From Thermotoga sp. (GTDB lineage: Bacteria > Thermotogota > Thermotogae > Mesoaciditogales > Mesoaciditogaceae), in assembly GCA_020722015.1 (NCBI GenBank), contig DYLQ01000003.1, positions 1 to 64,000 of the forward strand: 64,000 nucleotides of DNA. The letters run 5' to 3'. The notes beneath the pieces were generated by a model that did not search any database, was not told where the DNA came from, and saw nothing but the letters and a program-made list of their open reading frames with translations. Shown here piece by piece: positions 17,852 through 26,239 of the stretch. Every line of letters starts with the position of its first letter. Within the stretch, counting starts at the first letter, position 1. A program made the position numbers and the translations under genes.

Positions 17852-17878
17852 TTAGACATCAAAAAAAACGCGATGTTC
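17852..17878 (-). promoter_or_regulatory. candidate ECF-type autoregulated promoter
   Basis: On the minus strand, GAACAT (complement of 17873-17878), 15 bases and GTCTAA (complement of 17852-17857) resemble the GAAC...TC(T) pattern of ECF promoters. It lies 23 bases before the sigma gene and directly after the rpsT terminator. No sigma-A type promoter of equal quality is visible there. The call is tentative. Confidence 0.45.
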
Positions 17879-17885
17879 AAAAATC

Positions 17886-17911
17886 AAAAAGATCTCCGTT
17901 TTTCGGAGATC
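17886..17911 (-). terminator. rho-independent terminator of rpsT
   Basis: On the minus strand GATCTCCG, loop AAAAA and CGGAGATC form an 8-bp stem followed by TTTTTGATTTTT. It lies 20 bases beyond the rpsT stop and insulates the sigma-factor operon. Confidence 0.92.
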
Positions 17912-17930
17912 CTGATATTTCTGGAACAAA

Positions 17931-18218
17931 TCACTTGCTCTCGGCAGGTTGAACTCCTGCTTTTTGAAGTGCCTTGATCTTTTTTACAAGTCTGGATTTC
18001 CTTCTTGCCGCCTGATTTTTATGAATTACTCCTGTCTTTTCGGCCTTATCAATTTTCGAAAAAGCATCACTTAAAAGTTTAGATGCATCTTCTCCTTTTT
18101 GTGCTGAGACGAGGGCCTTTTTAACAGATGTCTTGAACTGAGACTTTTTGACTTGGTTTTGAAGATGTTTCTTTTCAGACTTTCTCATGTTCTTTATGGC
18201 TGATTTTATTTTTGCCAT
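17931..18218 (-). CDS. rpsT: 30S ribosomal protein S20
   Basis: A 95-residue, highly basic protein beginning MAKIKSAIKNMRKSEKKHLQN and ending with the conserved VIHKNQAARRKSRLVKKI segment that binds 16S rRNA. The length is usual for S20. AAGGAGGAAA lies ahead of the ATG. It is transcribed alone: a terminator follows on the 3' side, and the gap upstream separates it from the pseudopilin genes. Confidence 0.97.
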   Translation of the reverse strand: MAKIKSAIKNMRKSEKKHLQNQVKKSQFKTSVKKALVSAQKGEDASKLLSDAFSKIDKAEKTGVIHKNQAARRKSRLVKKIKALQKAGVQPAESK

Positions 18219-18329
18219 TTAAAAATTTCCTCCTTCTTAAAAATGCAAAATCATACTTTTAAAGTATACCATAACATGATCGATCAATTCAACGATAGAA
18301 ATTACTTGGCAATGAACTATTCGTCATCT

Positions 18330-18875
18330 TCACCGCTCACGTGAAACACGACCGATGTACGTTTTTATTTTTCCAAATTTGAATGTTATGTAATTACCTT
18401 CAACATCGAAAGATAGCATCTCACTTCCCATATAAATTGTGTTGAATCCTGAAAAACGCGAATCAAAATAATCTTGGCCTGGTCTTTGATCTCTCAGTTT
18501 GTGTATATCTTCATCCCACTTCGCCACTATTCTTCTTAGTTTTGATCCGTTTTCGGATTCAAACAGTTGATACCCAACAACTTCATGGTGAGGATCTTTA
18601 GGATCAAAACCAATTAAAAGTACAGACCATGTCTTATATGAGATGAGTTCAAGATCCACTCCCCTTGTGATATCTTGTTTGTACATGTAAATTATGGCAT
18701 CTTCGAAGTCCTCAACATGTTTTTCAGACGTTGAGATCTTACCCATCGTTCTCATCAGAATGTTTATCGAATCATAAACGATCGCAAGGCTTATTCCGTA
18801 GATTGAAAGAGCAACAAGTATTTCAATTATCACCGATCCTGATTGTTTCACCCGTGATCGAAGATTTGTATTCAT
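18330..18875 (-). CDS. type IV pilin-like (pseudopilin) protein
   Basis: A 181-residue protein with a prepilin signature near its N terminus: a basic leader (NLRSRVKQSG), a Gly/Ser cleavage site, the conserved Glu five residues later (G|SVIIE) and a 20-residue hydrophobic helix. It would be cleaved by a prepilin peptidase and anchored in the inner membrane or assembled into a pseudopilus (type IV pili, competence or type II secretion). ATG 18875 is preceded by GGGGGG at about ten bases. It overlaps a second pseudopilin upstream by 53 bases. No pilus ATPase or prepilin peptidase lies in the window, so its machine is elsewhere. Confidence 0.75.
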   Translation of the reverse strand: MNTNLRSRVKQSGSVIIEILVALSIYGISLAIVYDSINILMRTMGKISTSEKHVEDFEDAIIYMYKQDITRGVDLELISYKTWSVLLIGFDPKDPHHEVVGYQLFESENGSKLRRIVAKWDEDIHKLRDQRPGQDYFDSRFSGFNTIYMGSEMLSFDVEGNYITFKFGKIKTYIGRVSRER

Positions 18876-19110
18876 ACACGATTTTCCCCCCTGTTTCATC
18901 TATGATCTTAAGATTGCCAATCATGGATTGCGAAATATCGCTTGAACTTATGCTTGATATCGAGATTATCTCCGAAAGCTCTTCAGCCCCTTTTTCTATG
19001 AATCGCTGATTATCGATTAAAGTTGAAGAAACTGAAATCACGATTGAGAATAATATGAAGGAAAGTATCAAAAAGATCAAAGACTCAAGTAAAATAGAGC
19101 CATCTTTCAT
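18823..19110 (-). CDS. small type IV pilin-like (pseudopilin) protein
   Basis: A 95-residue protein with an extremely short prepilin leader: MKDG|SILLESLIFLILSF, giving a Gly/Ser cleavage site, Glu5 of the mature form and a hydrophobic helix of about 20 residues. GGGGGGTG precedes the ATG. The 3' end runs 53 bases into the next pseudopilin gene, an unusually long same-strand overlap that implies coupled, stoichiometric production. The pair resembles ComG/GspI-J-type minor pilins. No stronger assignment is possible from sequence alone. Confidence 0.7.
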   Translation of the reverse strand: MKDGSILLESLIFLILSFILFSIVISVSSTLIDNQRFIEKGAEELSEIISISSISSSDISQSMIGNLKIIDETGGKIVYEYKSSITGETIRIGDN

Positions 19111-19206
19111 TTTACACCCCCCGAAGTTGTGAATTCAAAATCATCGATTAAGAATCATCTGTCATAGTAGAATACAATACATTGCATAATCGTTGGTACG
19201 ACCTTT

Positions 19207-19608
19207 TCAATCTGGGAAGAACCTTTTCATCTCATCTTTGGCATTTTCTATGGAATCGGAAGCATGTACAACGTTAACGGTAACGTTCAGTGAAAAATCC
19301 CCTCTTATCGTTCCTGGAAGAGATTCTGAAGGAGATGTCTTACCTATCATCATCCTCACTATGTTCACAGCATCATCACCCTCTAAAATCATTGCAACTA
19401 TGGGACCGCTTGTTATGTATTCTATGAGTCGATCGTAGTAAGGCTTTCCATTATGTTCGGCGTAATGCTCCTCTGCAAGTGCTTTTGTCATTTGTAACAT
19501 TTTCATATTCACGATCTTGAACCCTTTTTTCTCGAAGCGTGATACGATTTCACCTATCAACCCTCTTTTGACCCCGTCGGGTTTTACAAGCACTAAAGTT
19601 CTTTCCAA
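19207..19608 (-). CDS. ndk: nucleoside diphosphate kinase
   Basis: Transfers phosphate from ATP to nucleoside diphosphates through phospho-His. The 133-residue protein begins [20 protein letters not shown], includes [26 protein letters not shown] and has the active-site NVVHASDS with His115. Where most enzymes read GDFG, it has [17 protein letters not shown], a slightly atypical stretch, and it is about 15 residues shorter than usual. The start is TTG, with GAGGAGG eight bases before. It follows the rubrerythrin terminator, so it is likely separately expressed. Confidence 0.95.
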   Translation of the reverse strand: MERTLVLVKPDGVKRGLIGEIVSRFEKKGFKIVNMKMLQMTKALAEEHYAEHNGKPYYDRLIEYITSGPIVAMILEGDDAVNIVRMMIGKTSPSESLPGTIRGDFSLNVTVNVVHASDSIENAKDEMKRFFPD

Positions 19609-19635
19609 GGCTGCTTCCTCCTCATGTGTGCGATA

Positions 19636-19666
19636 AAAATAGAACGGGATTTTCCCGTTCTATTTT
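19636..19666 (-). terminator. rho-independent terminator of the por-rubrerythrin operon
   Basis: AAAATAGAACGGG (19636-19648), a 5-base loop and CCCGTTCTATTTT (19654-19666) form a 13-bp stem. It lies just beyond the rubrerythrin stop at 19678 and before ndk; on the minus strand the distal arm is U-rich and continues into TTTTTATC. Confidence 0.82.
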
Positions 19667-19677
19667 ATCATTTTTAT

Positions 19678-20187
19678 CTAATACTTGTCTTTGCCAGAAA
19701 ATTTGTCGAATTCATCAAGATGACTGAATTCCGGTGATTCAACCCATTCTTCTCCTTTACGGATGAATTCCATTAAGTTCTCGAGGATAGTTTGATGCTT
19801 CTTTTCCTCCTCGGCGAGTTTTAAAAGTACGGTTTTTTCATCTTTGTTCTTTGATTTAACGGCCTCATCTTGGTAAAGTTCCACACTTTTCTTTTCCATT
19901 TCTATGGCTTGCTGGTAAAGTTCAAAGATATTTACATTAACGCCAAAAGTTTGTTTTTTCTTAAGCGCTTCTGAAAAAATGTTTTTTGTCGTCTTGAAAG
20001 TATCTGTACCTTTGTAATTGTAAAAAGTCTTTTTGAATCCATTTATTATATCGTAATGCCTTTGTTCGTCTTTAGCCAACATATCAAAGATTTGTTTAAC
20101 GCGTGGATCGTTAGTTTCTTTCGATAATTTTTCGTAAAAAGTTTTTCCATCTACTTCCATTTTCAACGCGTAATCTATGGCATTCAT
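19678..20187 (-). CDS. rubrerythrin-like diiron protein (no rubredoxin domain)
   Basis: A 169-residue ferritin-like four-helix protein with two helix pairs each carrying diiron ligands: KMEVDGKTFYEKL with DEQRHYD, and EMEKKSVELYQD with EEEKKHQ. The C-terminal rubredoxin domain of classical rubrerythrin is absent. Family members act as peroxidases or handle iron. ATG 20187 is preceded by GAGGGGTGATC; a frame starting 15 bases earlier lies within the end of the oxidoreductase gene. It follows pyruvate:ferredoxin oxidoreductase by four bases, as if co-expressed to protect that oxygen-sensitive enzyme (inference). Confidence 0.82.
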   Translation of the reverse strand: MNAIDYALKMEVDGKTFYEKLSKETNDPRVKQIFDMLAKDEQRHYDIINGFKKTFYNYKGTDTFKTTKNIFSEALKKKQTFGVNVNIFELYQQAIEMEKKSVELYQDEAVKSKNKDEKTVLLKLAEEEKKHQTILENLMEFIRKGEEWVESPEFSHLDEFDKFSGKDKY

Positions 20188-20191
20188 GAGA

Positions 20192-23100
20192 TCACCCCTC
20201 ACTTAATTTTTTATAAGTTTCGTATCTTTGTTTGGCATCTTCAGCGGCAACTTTGAAAAGTTGATCGGCAACTTCTGGGAACGTGATCTTCAAGGAAGAA
20301 TATCTTACCTCGCTCATTAGAAAGTCTTCGAAAGAGGCTTTTGGTTCCTTCGAATCAAGCACGAATGGATTTTTTCCATCTTTTCTAAGCAACGGGTTAT
20401 ACCTGTAAAGATGCCAGTACCCAGCTTCAACAGCACGTTTTTCTTGATCGGCCATTTTGCCCATACCGGCCTTTATTCCGTGGTTTATGCAGGGAGAATA
20501 GGCTATTATCAAAGAAGGACCAGGATAACTTTCGGCTTCAAGAAAGGCTTTCAAAGTTTGATTCATGTTTGCTCCCATGGCCACCTGTGCGACGTAAGCG
20601 TATCCGTAAGTCATTGCCATGCGACCGAGATCTTTTTTACTTGTTCTCTTACCTGAAGCAGCAAATTGTGCTACGGCAGCTTCTGGAGTTGATTTTGATG
20701 CCTGACCGCCCGTATTTGAATAGACTTCTGTGTCAAAAACAAGTATGTTGACGTCTTCGTTAGATGCAATCACATGATCAAGACCACCATAGTCTATGTC
20801 GTATGCCCATCCATCTCCTCCAAAAGCCCATATGGATTTCTTTATCAGCATATCTTTTCTGTCTTTTATCTCTTTGAGGATCTCCATAGCCCTTTTGTCC
20901 GTTGATTGTCTGTCAAGTACTTTTAATATTTTCAACGTTGCAGCTTTCGAAGATCTTGCATCATCTTTACCTGTAAGCCATTCTGCAAAAGGATCTTTCA
21001 TTTCTTGGGGTATATTCAACGTTATGAGTTCATTCATGAGATCGGCAAGCCTGTTTCTTGCATATTTGATAGCAAGTTCCATTCCAAGAGCGTACTCAGC
21101 GTTGTCTTCGAAGAGAGAATTAGCCCATGCAGGTCCTCTACCTTCGGCATTTGTCGTGTAAGGCGTTGATGGTGCCGATGCACCCCAAATGGATGAACAA
21201 CCTGTGGCATTGGCAATTATCATTCTATCTCCAAAAAGTTGCGTAACGAGTTTTGCGTAAGGAGTTTCTCCGCAACCAGGACATGCACCTGAAAATTCAA
21301 GCAATGGTCTTGCAAACTGGCTTCCCTTTATCGTATCGAGTGGTATTCGATCGGATTTGTCCGAAATTTCTTTTATCGCAAAGTCCCAATGAGGTATTTC
21401 CTTTTCCTGATCTTCAAGAGGTTTCATCACAAGAGATTTTTTGGGAGTTGGACAAACATCGACGCAAACACCGCAACCGGTACAATCAAGAGGAGAAACT
21501 TGAATTCTGTATTGCAAACCCTCAAGACCTTTTCCAGTTGCCTTTTTGGCAACAAATCCTTCAGGTGCCTTTTTCATCTCACCGTCATCAAGTAAAAAAG
21601 GTCTTATGACAGCATGTGGACATGCAAATGCGCACTGATTACATTGAATACAACTATCAGGTTGCCATTCCGGGACTTCAACTGCTATTCCTCTTTTTTC
21701 ATAAGCAGCTGTTCCTTGTGGAAATTCTCCATTCTCACGACCGACAAAAACAGATACGGGCAGTTTGTCTCCCTCTTGTCTATTCATGACATCAGCAACA
21801 TATTTGACGAAATCAGGTCTCTCAGGCATATTTGGCATATTTTCGTCTTCTTTTGCGTTCTTCCATGAATCTGGTATTTTGACCTTAACGAGTGAATTTA
21901 TTCCTTGATCAACGGCTTGATAGTTCATCTGAACAACTTTTTCTCCCTTGGCACCGTAGGAATGCACTATGGCTTCTTTAAGGTATTTAATGGCATCGTC
22001 TATTGGTATGACATTTGCAAGCTTGAAAAATGCAGACTGCATTATCATGTTTATCCTTGCGCCAAGTCCTATGTTCATTGCAATGTGTGTGGCATCTATT
22101 ATGTAAAAGTTCACGTTGTTTTCGGCCAAATATTTCTTCATTTTACCCGGCAGTTTTTTGTCGAGTTCTGACTCTTTCCAGATCGTGTTGAGAACAAAAG
22201 TGCCACCCTTTTTGAGCCCATCCAACATGTCATACTGGTAAACGTAAGATTGTTTGTGGCAAGCAACGTAATCGGCTTCTTCTATCAAATAAGTTGATCT
22301 TATTGGATGCTTTCCAAATCTTAGGTGGGATATTGTAACGCCTCCTGACTTACGTGAATCGTAAGCAAAATAACCTTGCGCGTACATTTGAGTGTTATCA
22401 CCTATGATCTTTATGGCATCTTTGTTCGCTCCGACCGTGCCATCTGATCCAAAACCCCAGAATTTACATCTTATAGTTCCCTCTGCGGAAGTATCTAACT
22501 TTTCCTTAACTGGCAAAGATGTATTTGTAACATCGTCTACAATCCCTATGGTAAACCAGTTTTTCGGATTCGACTGATTTAAATTGTCAAAAACGGCTTT
22601 TATCTGAGAAGGGGTTGTATCTTTTGAACTTAACCCGTAACGTCCTCCAACCACAAGAGGTGCATTTTGTTTTCCGTAAAATAGTGTCCTTATGTCCTCG
22701 TAAAGTGGCTCACCAAGAGAACCTGATTCTTTAGTTCTGTCGAGAATGGCTATTTTCTTAACCGTTTTTGGTAAAACATCTAAGAAATATCTCTCCGAAA
22801 AAGGTCTGTAAAGATGAACTTTGATCAGACCAACTCTTTCACCTTTCGAATTCAAATAGTCAACCACTTCAGATGCCGTTTCAGTGACAGAACCCATGGC
22901 GACTACGATACGATCGGCATTTGAATCTCCGTAATAATTGAAAGGCTTGTATTCTCTTCCGGTAAGCTGTGATATCTTTTTCATGTAGTCGGCAACGATA
23001 TCCGGTACGGCCATGTAGAATTTGTTGGAAGATTCTTTGGCTTGAAAAAAGATATCCGGATTTTGGGCTGTTCCCATGGTTTTAGGATGTTCCGGGTTAA

Positions 23101-23722
23101 GGGCTTTATCTTTAAAAGCCTTAAGAGCATCCCAATCAAGCAGTTTTGCAAGGTCATCGTATTCAAGCACTTCAATCTTCTGTATTTCATGAGATGTTCT
23201 AAAGCCATCGAAGAAGTGCAAAAATGGGATTCTTGACTTTATTGCCGATAAATGTGCAATACTTCCAAGATCCATGACTTCTTGAACACTGCCGGATGCG
23301 AGCAATGCAACTCCGGTTTGTCTTACGGCCATGACATCTGAATGATCTCCAAATATCGAGAGTGCATGGGCAGCTATTGTTCTGGCTGCAACATGGAAAA
23401 CTCCGGGTAAGAGTTCGCCAGATATTTTGTAAATGTTCGGAATCATCAAAAGTAATCCTTGAGACGCCGTGTAAGTTGTTGCAAGAGAGCCGGCTGCTAA
23501 AGCCCCATGCATCGCTCCGGAAGCCCCGCCTTCAGATTGCATTTCCACGACATTTACCCTTTGACCAAATATATTCTTTCTTCCCTGGGCCGACCACAAA
23601 TCTGTGAGTTCAGCCATCGGAGAAGACGGAGTTATTGGATATATCGTGGCTACCTCCGTAAAAGCATAAGCCACATGAGCTGCGGCGGTATTCCCATCCA
23701 TAGTACTCATTTTCTTTGCCAT
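20192..23722 (-). CDS. nifJ: pyruvate:ferredoxin (flavodoxin) oxidoreductase, single-chain
   Basis: Oxidises pyruvate with CoA to acetyl-CoA and CO2, reducing ferredoxin. All domains are in one 1176-residue chain, as in NifJ of Desulfovibrio or Moorella: domain I (GNTAAAHVAYAFTEVATIYPITPSSPMAE), domain II, the gamma domain (FGSDGTVGANKDAIKIIGD), two 4Fe-4S motifs of an 8Fe ferredoxin domain (CIQCNQCAFACPH and CTGCGVCVDVCP), and the C-terminal TPP-binding domain with ACPGCGETPYAKLV and GGDGWAYDIDYGG. ATG 23722 follows AGGAGGT by four bases; a longer frame to 23749 is rejected. Thermotoga itself uses a four-gene version, so this form is notable here. Confidence 0.96.
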   Translation of the reverse strand: MAKKMSTMDGNTAAAHVAYAFTEVATIYPITPSSPMAELTDLWSAQGRKNIFGQRVNVVEMQSEGGASGAMHGALAAGSLATTYTASQGLLLMIPNIYKISGELLPGVFHVAARTIAAHALSIFGDHSDVMAVRQTGVALLASGSVQEVMDLGSIAHLSAIKSRIPFLHFFDGFRTSHEIQKIEVLEYDDLAKLLDWDALKAFKDKALNPEHPKTMGTAQNPDIFFQAKESSNKFYMAVPDIVADYMKKISQLTGREYKPFNYYGDSNADRIVVAMGSVTETASEVVDYLNSKGERVGLIKVHLYRPFSERYFLDVLPKTVKKIAILDRTKESGSLGEPLYEDIRTLFYGKQNAPLVVGGRYGLSSKDTTPSQIKAVFDNLNQSNPKNWFTIGIVDDVTNTSLPVKEKLDTSAEGTIRCKFWGFGSDGTVGANKDAIKIIGDNTQMYAQGYFAYDSRKSGGVTISHLRFGKHPIRSTYLIEEADYVACHKQSYVYQYDMLDGLKKGGTFVLNTIWKESELDKKLPGKMKKYLAENNVNFYIIDATHIAMNIGLGARINMIMQSAFFKLANVIPIDDAIKYLKEAIVHSYGAKGEKVVQMNYQAVDQGINSLVKVKIPDSWKNAKEDENMPNMPERPDFVKYVADVMNRQEGDKLPVSVFVGRENGEFPQGTAAYEKRGIAVEVPEWQPDSCIQCNQCAFACPHAVIRPFLLDDGEMKKAPEGFVAKKATGKGLEGLQYRIQVSPLDCTGCGVCVDVCPTPKKSLVMKPLEDQEKEIPHWDFAIKEISDKSDRIPLDTIKGSQFARPLLEFSGACPGCGETPYAKLVTQLFGDRMIIANATGCSSIWGASAPSTPYTTNAEGRGPAWANSLFEDNAEYALGMELAIKYARNRLADLMNELITLNIPQEMKDPFAEWLTGKDDARSSKAATLKILKVLDRQSTDKRAMEILKEIKDRKDMLIKKSIWAFGGDGWAYDIDYGGLDHVIASNEDVNILVFDTEVYSNTGGQASKSTPEAAVAQFAASGKRTSKKDLGRMAMTYGYAYVAQVAMGANMNQTLKAFLEAESYPGPSLIIAYSPCINHGIKAGMGKMADQEKRAVEAGYWHLYRYNPLLRKDGKNPFVLDSKEPKASFEDFLMSEVRYSSLKITFPEVADQLFKVAAEDAKQRYETYKKLSEG

Positions 23723-23762
23723 TTTTACCTCCTGATCTTTTAATTTCACACGTTAAAATCAA

Positions 23763-25346
23763 CTACGCATAGACTCGATAGTCAATGTATGGAAAAATCG
23801 GATCGAGCCACTCATAAAGTTCTATCGCTCTCTCATCTATATTATGCGACTTTATTGCATCATATATCTCAAGAAAACGTGATAAATGTGTGTTAGTTCT
23901 GTTAACTGCATATTCAACAGAGGTGCCCGTCGTCATTATAAAAGCCCAATCGCTTGATTCGGCAAGCAACAATTCCCTTGCACACATGTTAAGTGCGCGT
24001 ATGTAAAGAGAATCAGAGGTATTCAGATATTGAATTGCAAGTTCACTCATTCTTTCTTCTGCTTCATGAAGATGGGGATATATCCAGTCATTAGATCCGT
24101 TTATCCATGTTTCGTTGTATCCATTTGCCCCCCAACTTGATTTGGCTGGTGTTAAAATTTGGACATCATCGAGTGAGGCTAAAGCTCTGTCCGGAATTGA
24201 AGATTCAAAGATATCTGATTTTGCGGACTCCCTTAAGAAAAATTCGAGAAAATTTGGTCCTTCATACCACCAGTGACCAAAAAGTTCTGCATCAAACGGG
24301 GCAACTACAACAGGCTCAATCCCCATTTGCTCTTTAAGCCTATTTACCTGAGATGCTTTTTTTTGCACAAAATCTTTTGCATGATTTAAAGCTGTTTGAA
24401 GGCCGTTTTGAGGATCATAGAGTGCTTTATCTCCCAAAGGAACATTACCGGTTATTCTATAGTATTTTATGCCTGTGTTTGTTCTGACTCCTGACGGATC
24501 AACGTATGGCCTTATATAATCAAAAGGCCTATCAAATCCCACATCTCTGTAGAATTCTCTGTAATTCCAATCACCGGGATACCCAAACTGGGCAGACCAA
24601 ATTTGCTCGCTTGATTCTGGATCACGTGCGAACACAAAAACTCCTGAAGGAGTCATAACCGGCCTGTAAACATCGTAATGAGGCGGAACATCTGCATACC
24701 ATAAGCCATGCGAATCCACAAAAAAGAAGTTTAAATCCTGCATGGCGAGTTCTTTGTCGAGTTCCGGATAATATCCCGATTCGGCAAGCCACATTCCTCT
24801 TGGGTGATCTCCCATCCTCGTTTCGAATGCCTTAACACCTATTGCAATCTGGGCGTGAACTGCTTTGGGATTTACTTTCATTGCCGGTAGAAATCCGTGA
24901 GTGGCATTGCATGTTATCAACTGAACATTGCCACTTTTTTGTGCATCTTTAAATGCTCCCAAAAGATTCCCGTTGTAACCATCAAAAAATGCGAGTTCTT
25001 CCTTAAAATCGTTAAGATATTTCAGAGCCATTTCGTGCTTGAGAGGTTCTTCTTTTTTTGTCAAATCTGCTTCTCTTTTTGCAAGTTCTATAAGCGATTC
25101 AAGATGCCTTCTGTACTTATTAACAAGTGTACGTTCCGCTAACATTTCAATCAAAGGTGGACTCAAGGAAATGGTAATACCAAAAGGTACAGCATCCTTT
25201 TCAAGTCTTTTGAAAGCCATAAGCAATGGAATGTAAGTTTCCGTTATCGCTTCGAACAACCAGTTTTCTTCGAGGAAATAAGGATGATCGGGGTGATTGA
25301 CGTATGGAAGATGGGCATGAAGCATCAGGAGTATTTTCCCTTTCAA
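23763..25346 (-). CDS. GH57 1,4-alpha-glucan branching enzyme
   Basis: A 527-residue family 57 glycoside hydrolase. The N terminus MLHAHLPYV is the first conserved region. The nucleophile is Glu189 in GMWLAESGYYPELD, and the second carboxylate is the Asp in APFDAELFGHWWYEGP. The C-terminal helical domain (about 420-527), with SSDWAFIMTTGTS, is typical of GH57 branching enzymes, which transfer alpha-1,4 chains to alpha-1,6 positions of glycogen. The start is TTG, sharing bases with the DUF4912 stop codon, with GAGGCGAGGA just ahead. The amylolytic GH57 alternative is less likely because the C-terminal domain and length fit the branching type. Confidence 0.88.
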   Translation of the reverse strand: MKGKILLMLHAHLPYVNHPDHPYFLEENWLFEAITETYIPLLMAFKRLEKDAVPFGITISLSPPLIEMLAERTLVNKYRRHLESLIELAKREADLTKKEEPLKHEMALKYLNDFKEELAFFDGYNGNLLGAFKDAQKSGNVQLITCNATHGFLPAMKVNPKAVHAQIAIGVKAFETRMGDHPRGMWLAESGYYPELDKELAMQDLNFFFVDSHGLWYADVPPHYDVYRPVMTPSGVFVFARDPESSEQIWSAQFGYPGDWNYREFYRDVGFDRPFDYIRPYVDPSGVRTNTGIKYYRITGNVPLGDKALYDPQNGLQTALNHAKDFVQKKASQVNRLKEQMGIEPVVVAPFDAELFGHWWYEGPNFLEFFLRESAKSDIFESSIPDRALASLDDVQILTPAKSSWGANGYNETWINGSNDWIYPHLHEAEERMSELAIQYLNTSDSLYIRALNMCARELLLAESSDWAFIMTTGTSVEYAVNRTNTHLSRFLEIYDAIKSHNIDERAIELYEWLDPIFPYIDYRVYA

Positions 25347-26227
25347 GATCCTCGCCTCCCGCTAAGTATGAAAAATGCTCCGCCTCCTGACTTGAATTCG
25401 CTTGTTGGCATGGAAGAAAATCCGATAAGTTTCTCTATCCTTAAAATTTTCCTCGAAGGGCTCATTTCCGTGAATTTTCTTCTTGATCTCAGATCCATCC
25501 AAAGTTCCATTTGTGTTATCTTTGCCGAAGAAGAAGGCGTTGAAACGAGATTAGATCTTAGAAGAGGCAAGAATCTGTTGTTTTCTTTGTACCCTATTTC
25601 TGCGATGTAATCTGCCCCTGATTGCGGTACAAAAACGTAATATTTTCGCATCTGTTTGTCTATTTCCATCTCGAATGTTCTGTGTGCATTTGTACCGTTG
25701 AATTCCAAGTAAGTAACATCGTAAACGCGTAAAACGAGATTTGGATGATTTTTCACTGTTTCAAGGATTTTATTTGAAAAATCCCAGTAAAAATAAATCC
25801 AGTTTGGATTTACCTCAAGGCCAAAAAATTTGTCTTTGAAATAACTTGAAGGAAGAGATACAACTTTTTCAATGTTTTGGATTTTCTGTGTTGCAAAAGC
25901 AGAGACATTTTGATATGATGATTTGATTTTTTCGGGTTTTTGCCCTTCCGCTTCATCGTTCAATTTAAGATCTTCGAAAAGTGCTCTCAGTTTTTTTACA
26001 AAGTTATTTTTGGGAGATTTCCATGGAATTTTCAAACCGAATTCTTTTGACAATTTTCTTAATTCGTCAATCTCCATGGTATCAAGTTCGTGAATTTTTT
26101 TGGAAAGTTCCATTCTTCTTCGGGAAATAACCTTAGCCAACTCGGATTTGGTCATGTTGTAATACCCTTTGATCTTTAACAACATAGCCTCTTTTTTTAA
26201 CTGACGGATCGTTTTCTCATTTTCCAT
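25343..26227 (-). CDS. DUF4912 protein with N-terminal Rho_N/SAP-like motifs
   Basis: A 294-residue protein. The first 90 residues hold two helix-extended-helix repeats (TIRQLKKEAMLLKIKGYYNMTKSELAKVI and MEIDELRKLSKEFGLKI), like the Rho N-terminal or SAP module that binds nucleic acids. The remainder (about 120-230, including NPNWIYFYWDFS, LVLRVYDVTY and YVFVPQSGADYIAEIGYKE) matches DUF4912, a domain with a beta-sandwich, carbohydrate-module-like look. It overlaps the branching enzyme by four bases. The pairing hints at a regulatory or glycogen-associated role, but no function is established. Confidence 0.72.
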   Translation of the reverse strand: MENEKTIRQLKKEAMLLKIKGYYNMTKSELAKVISRRRMELSKKIHELDTMEIDELRKLSKEFGLKIPWKSPKNNFVKKLRALFEDLKLNDEAEGQKPEKIKSSYQNVSAFATQKIQNIEKVVSLPSSYFKDKFFGLEVNPNWIYFYWDFSNKILETVKNHPNLVLRVYDVTYLEFNGTNAHRTFEMEIDKQMRKYYVFVPQSGADYIAEIGYKENNRFLPLLRSNLVSTPSSSAKITQMELWMDLRSRRKFTEMSPSRKILRIEKLIGFSSMPTSEFKSGGGAFFILSGRRGS

Positions 26228-26239
26228 CTTTCATCACCT

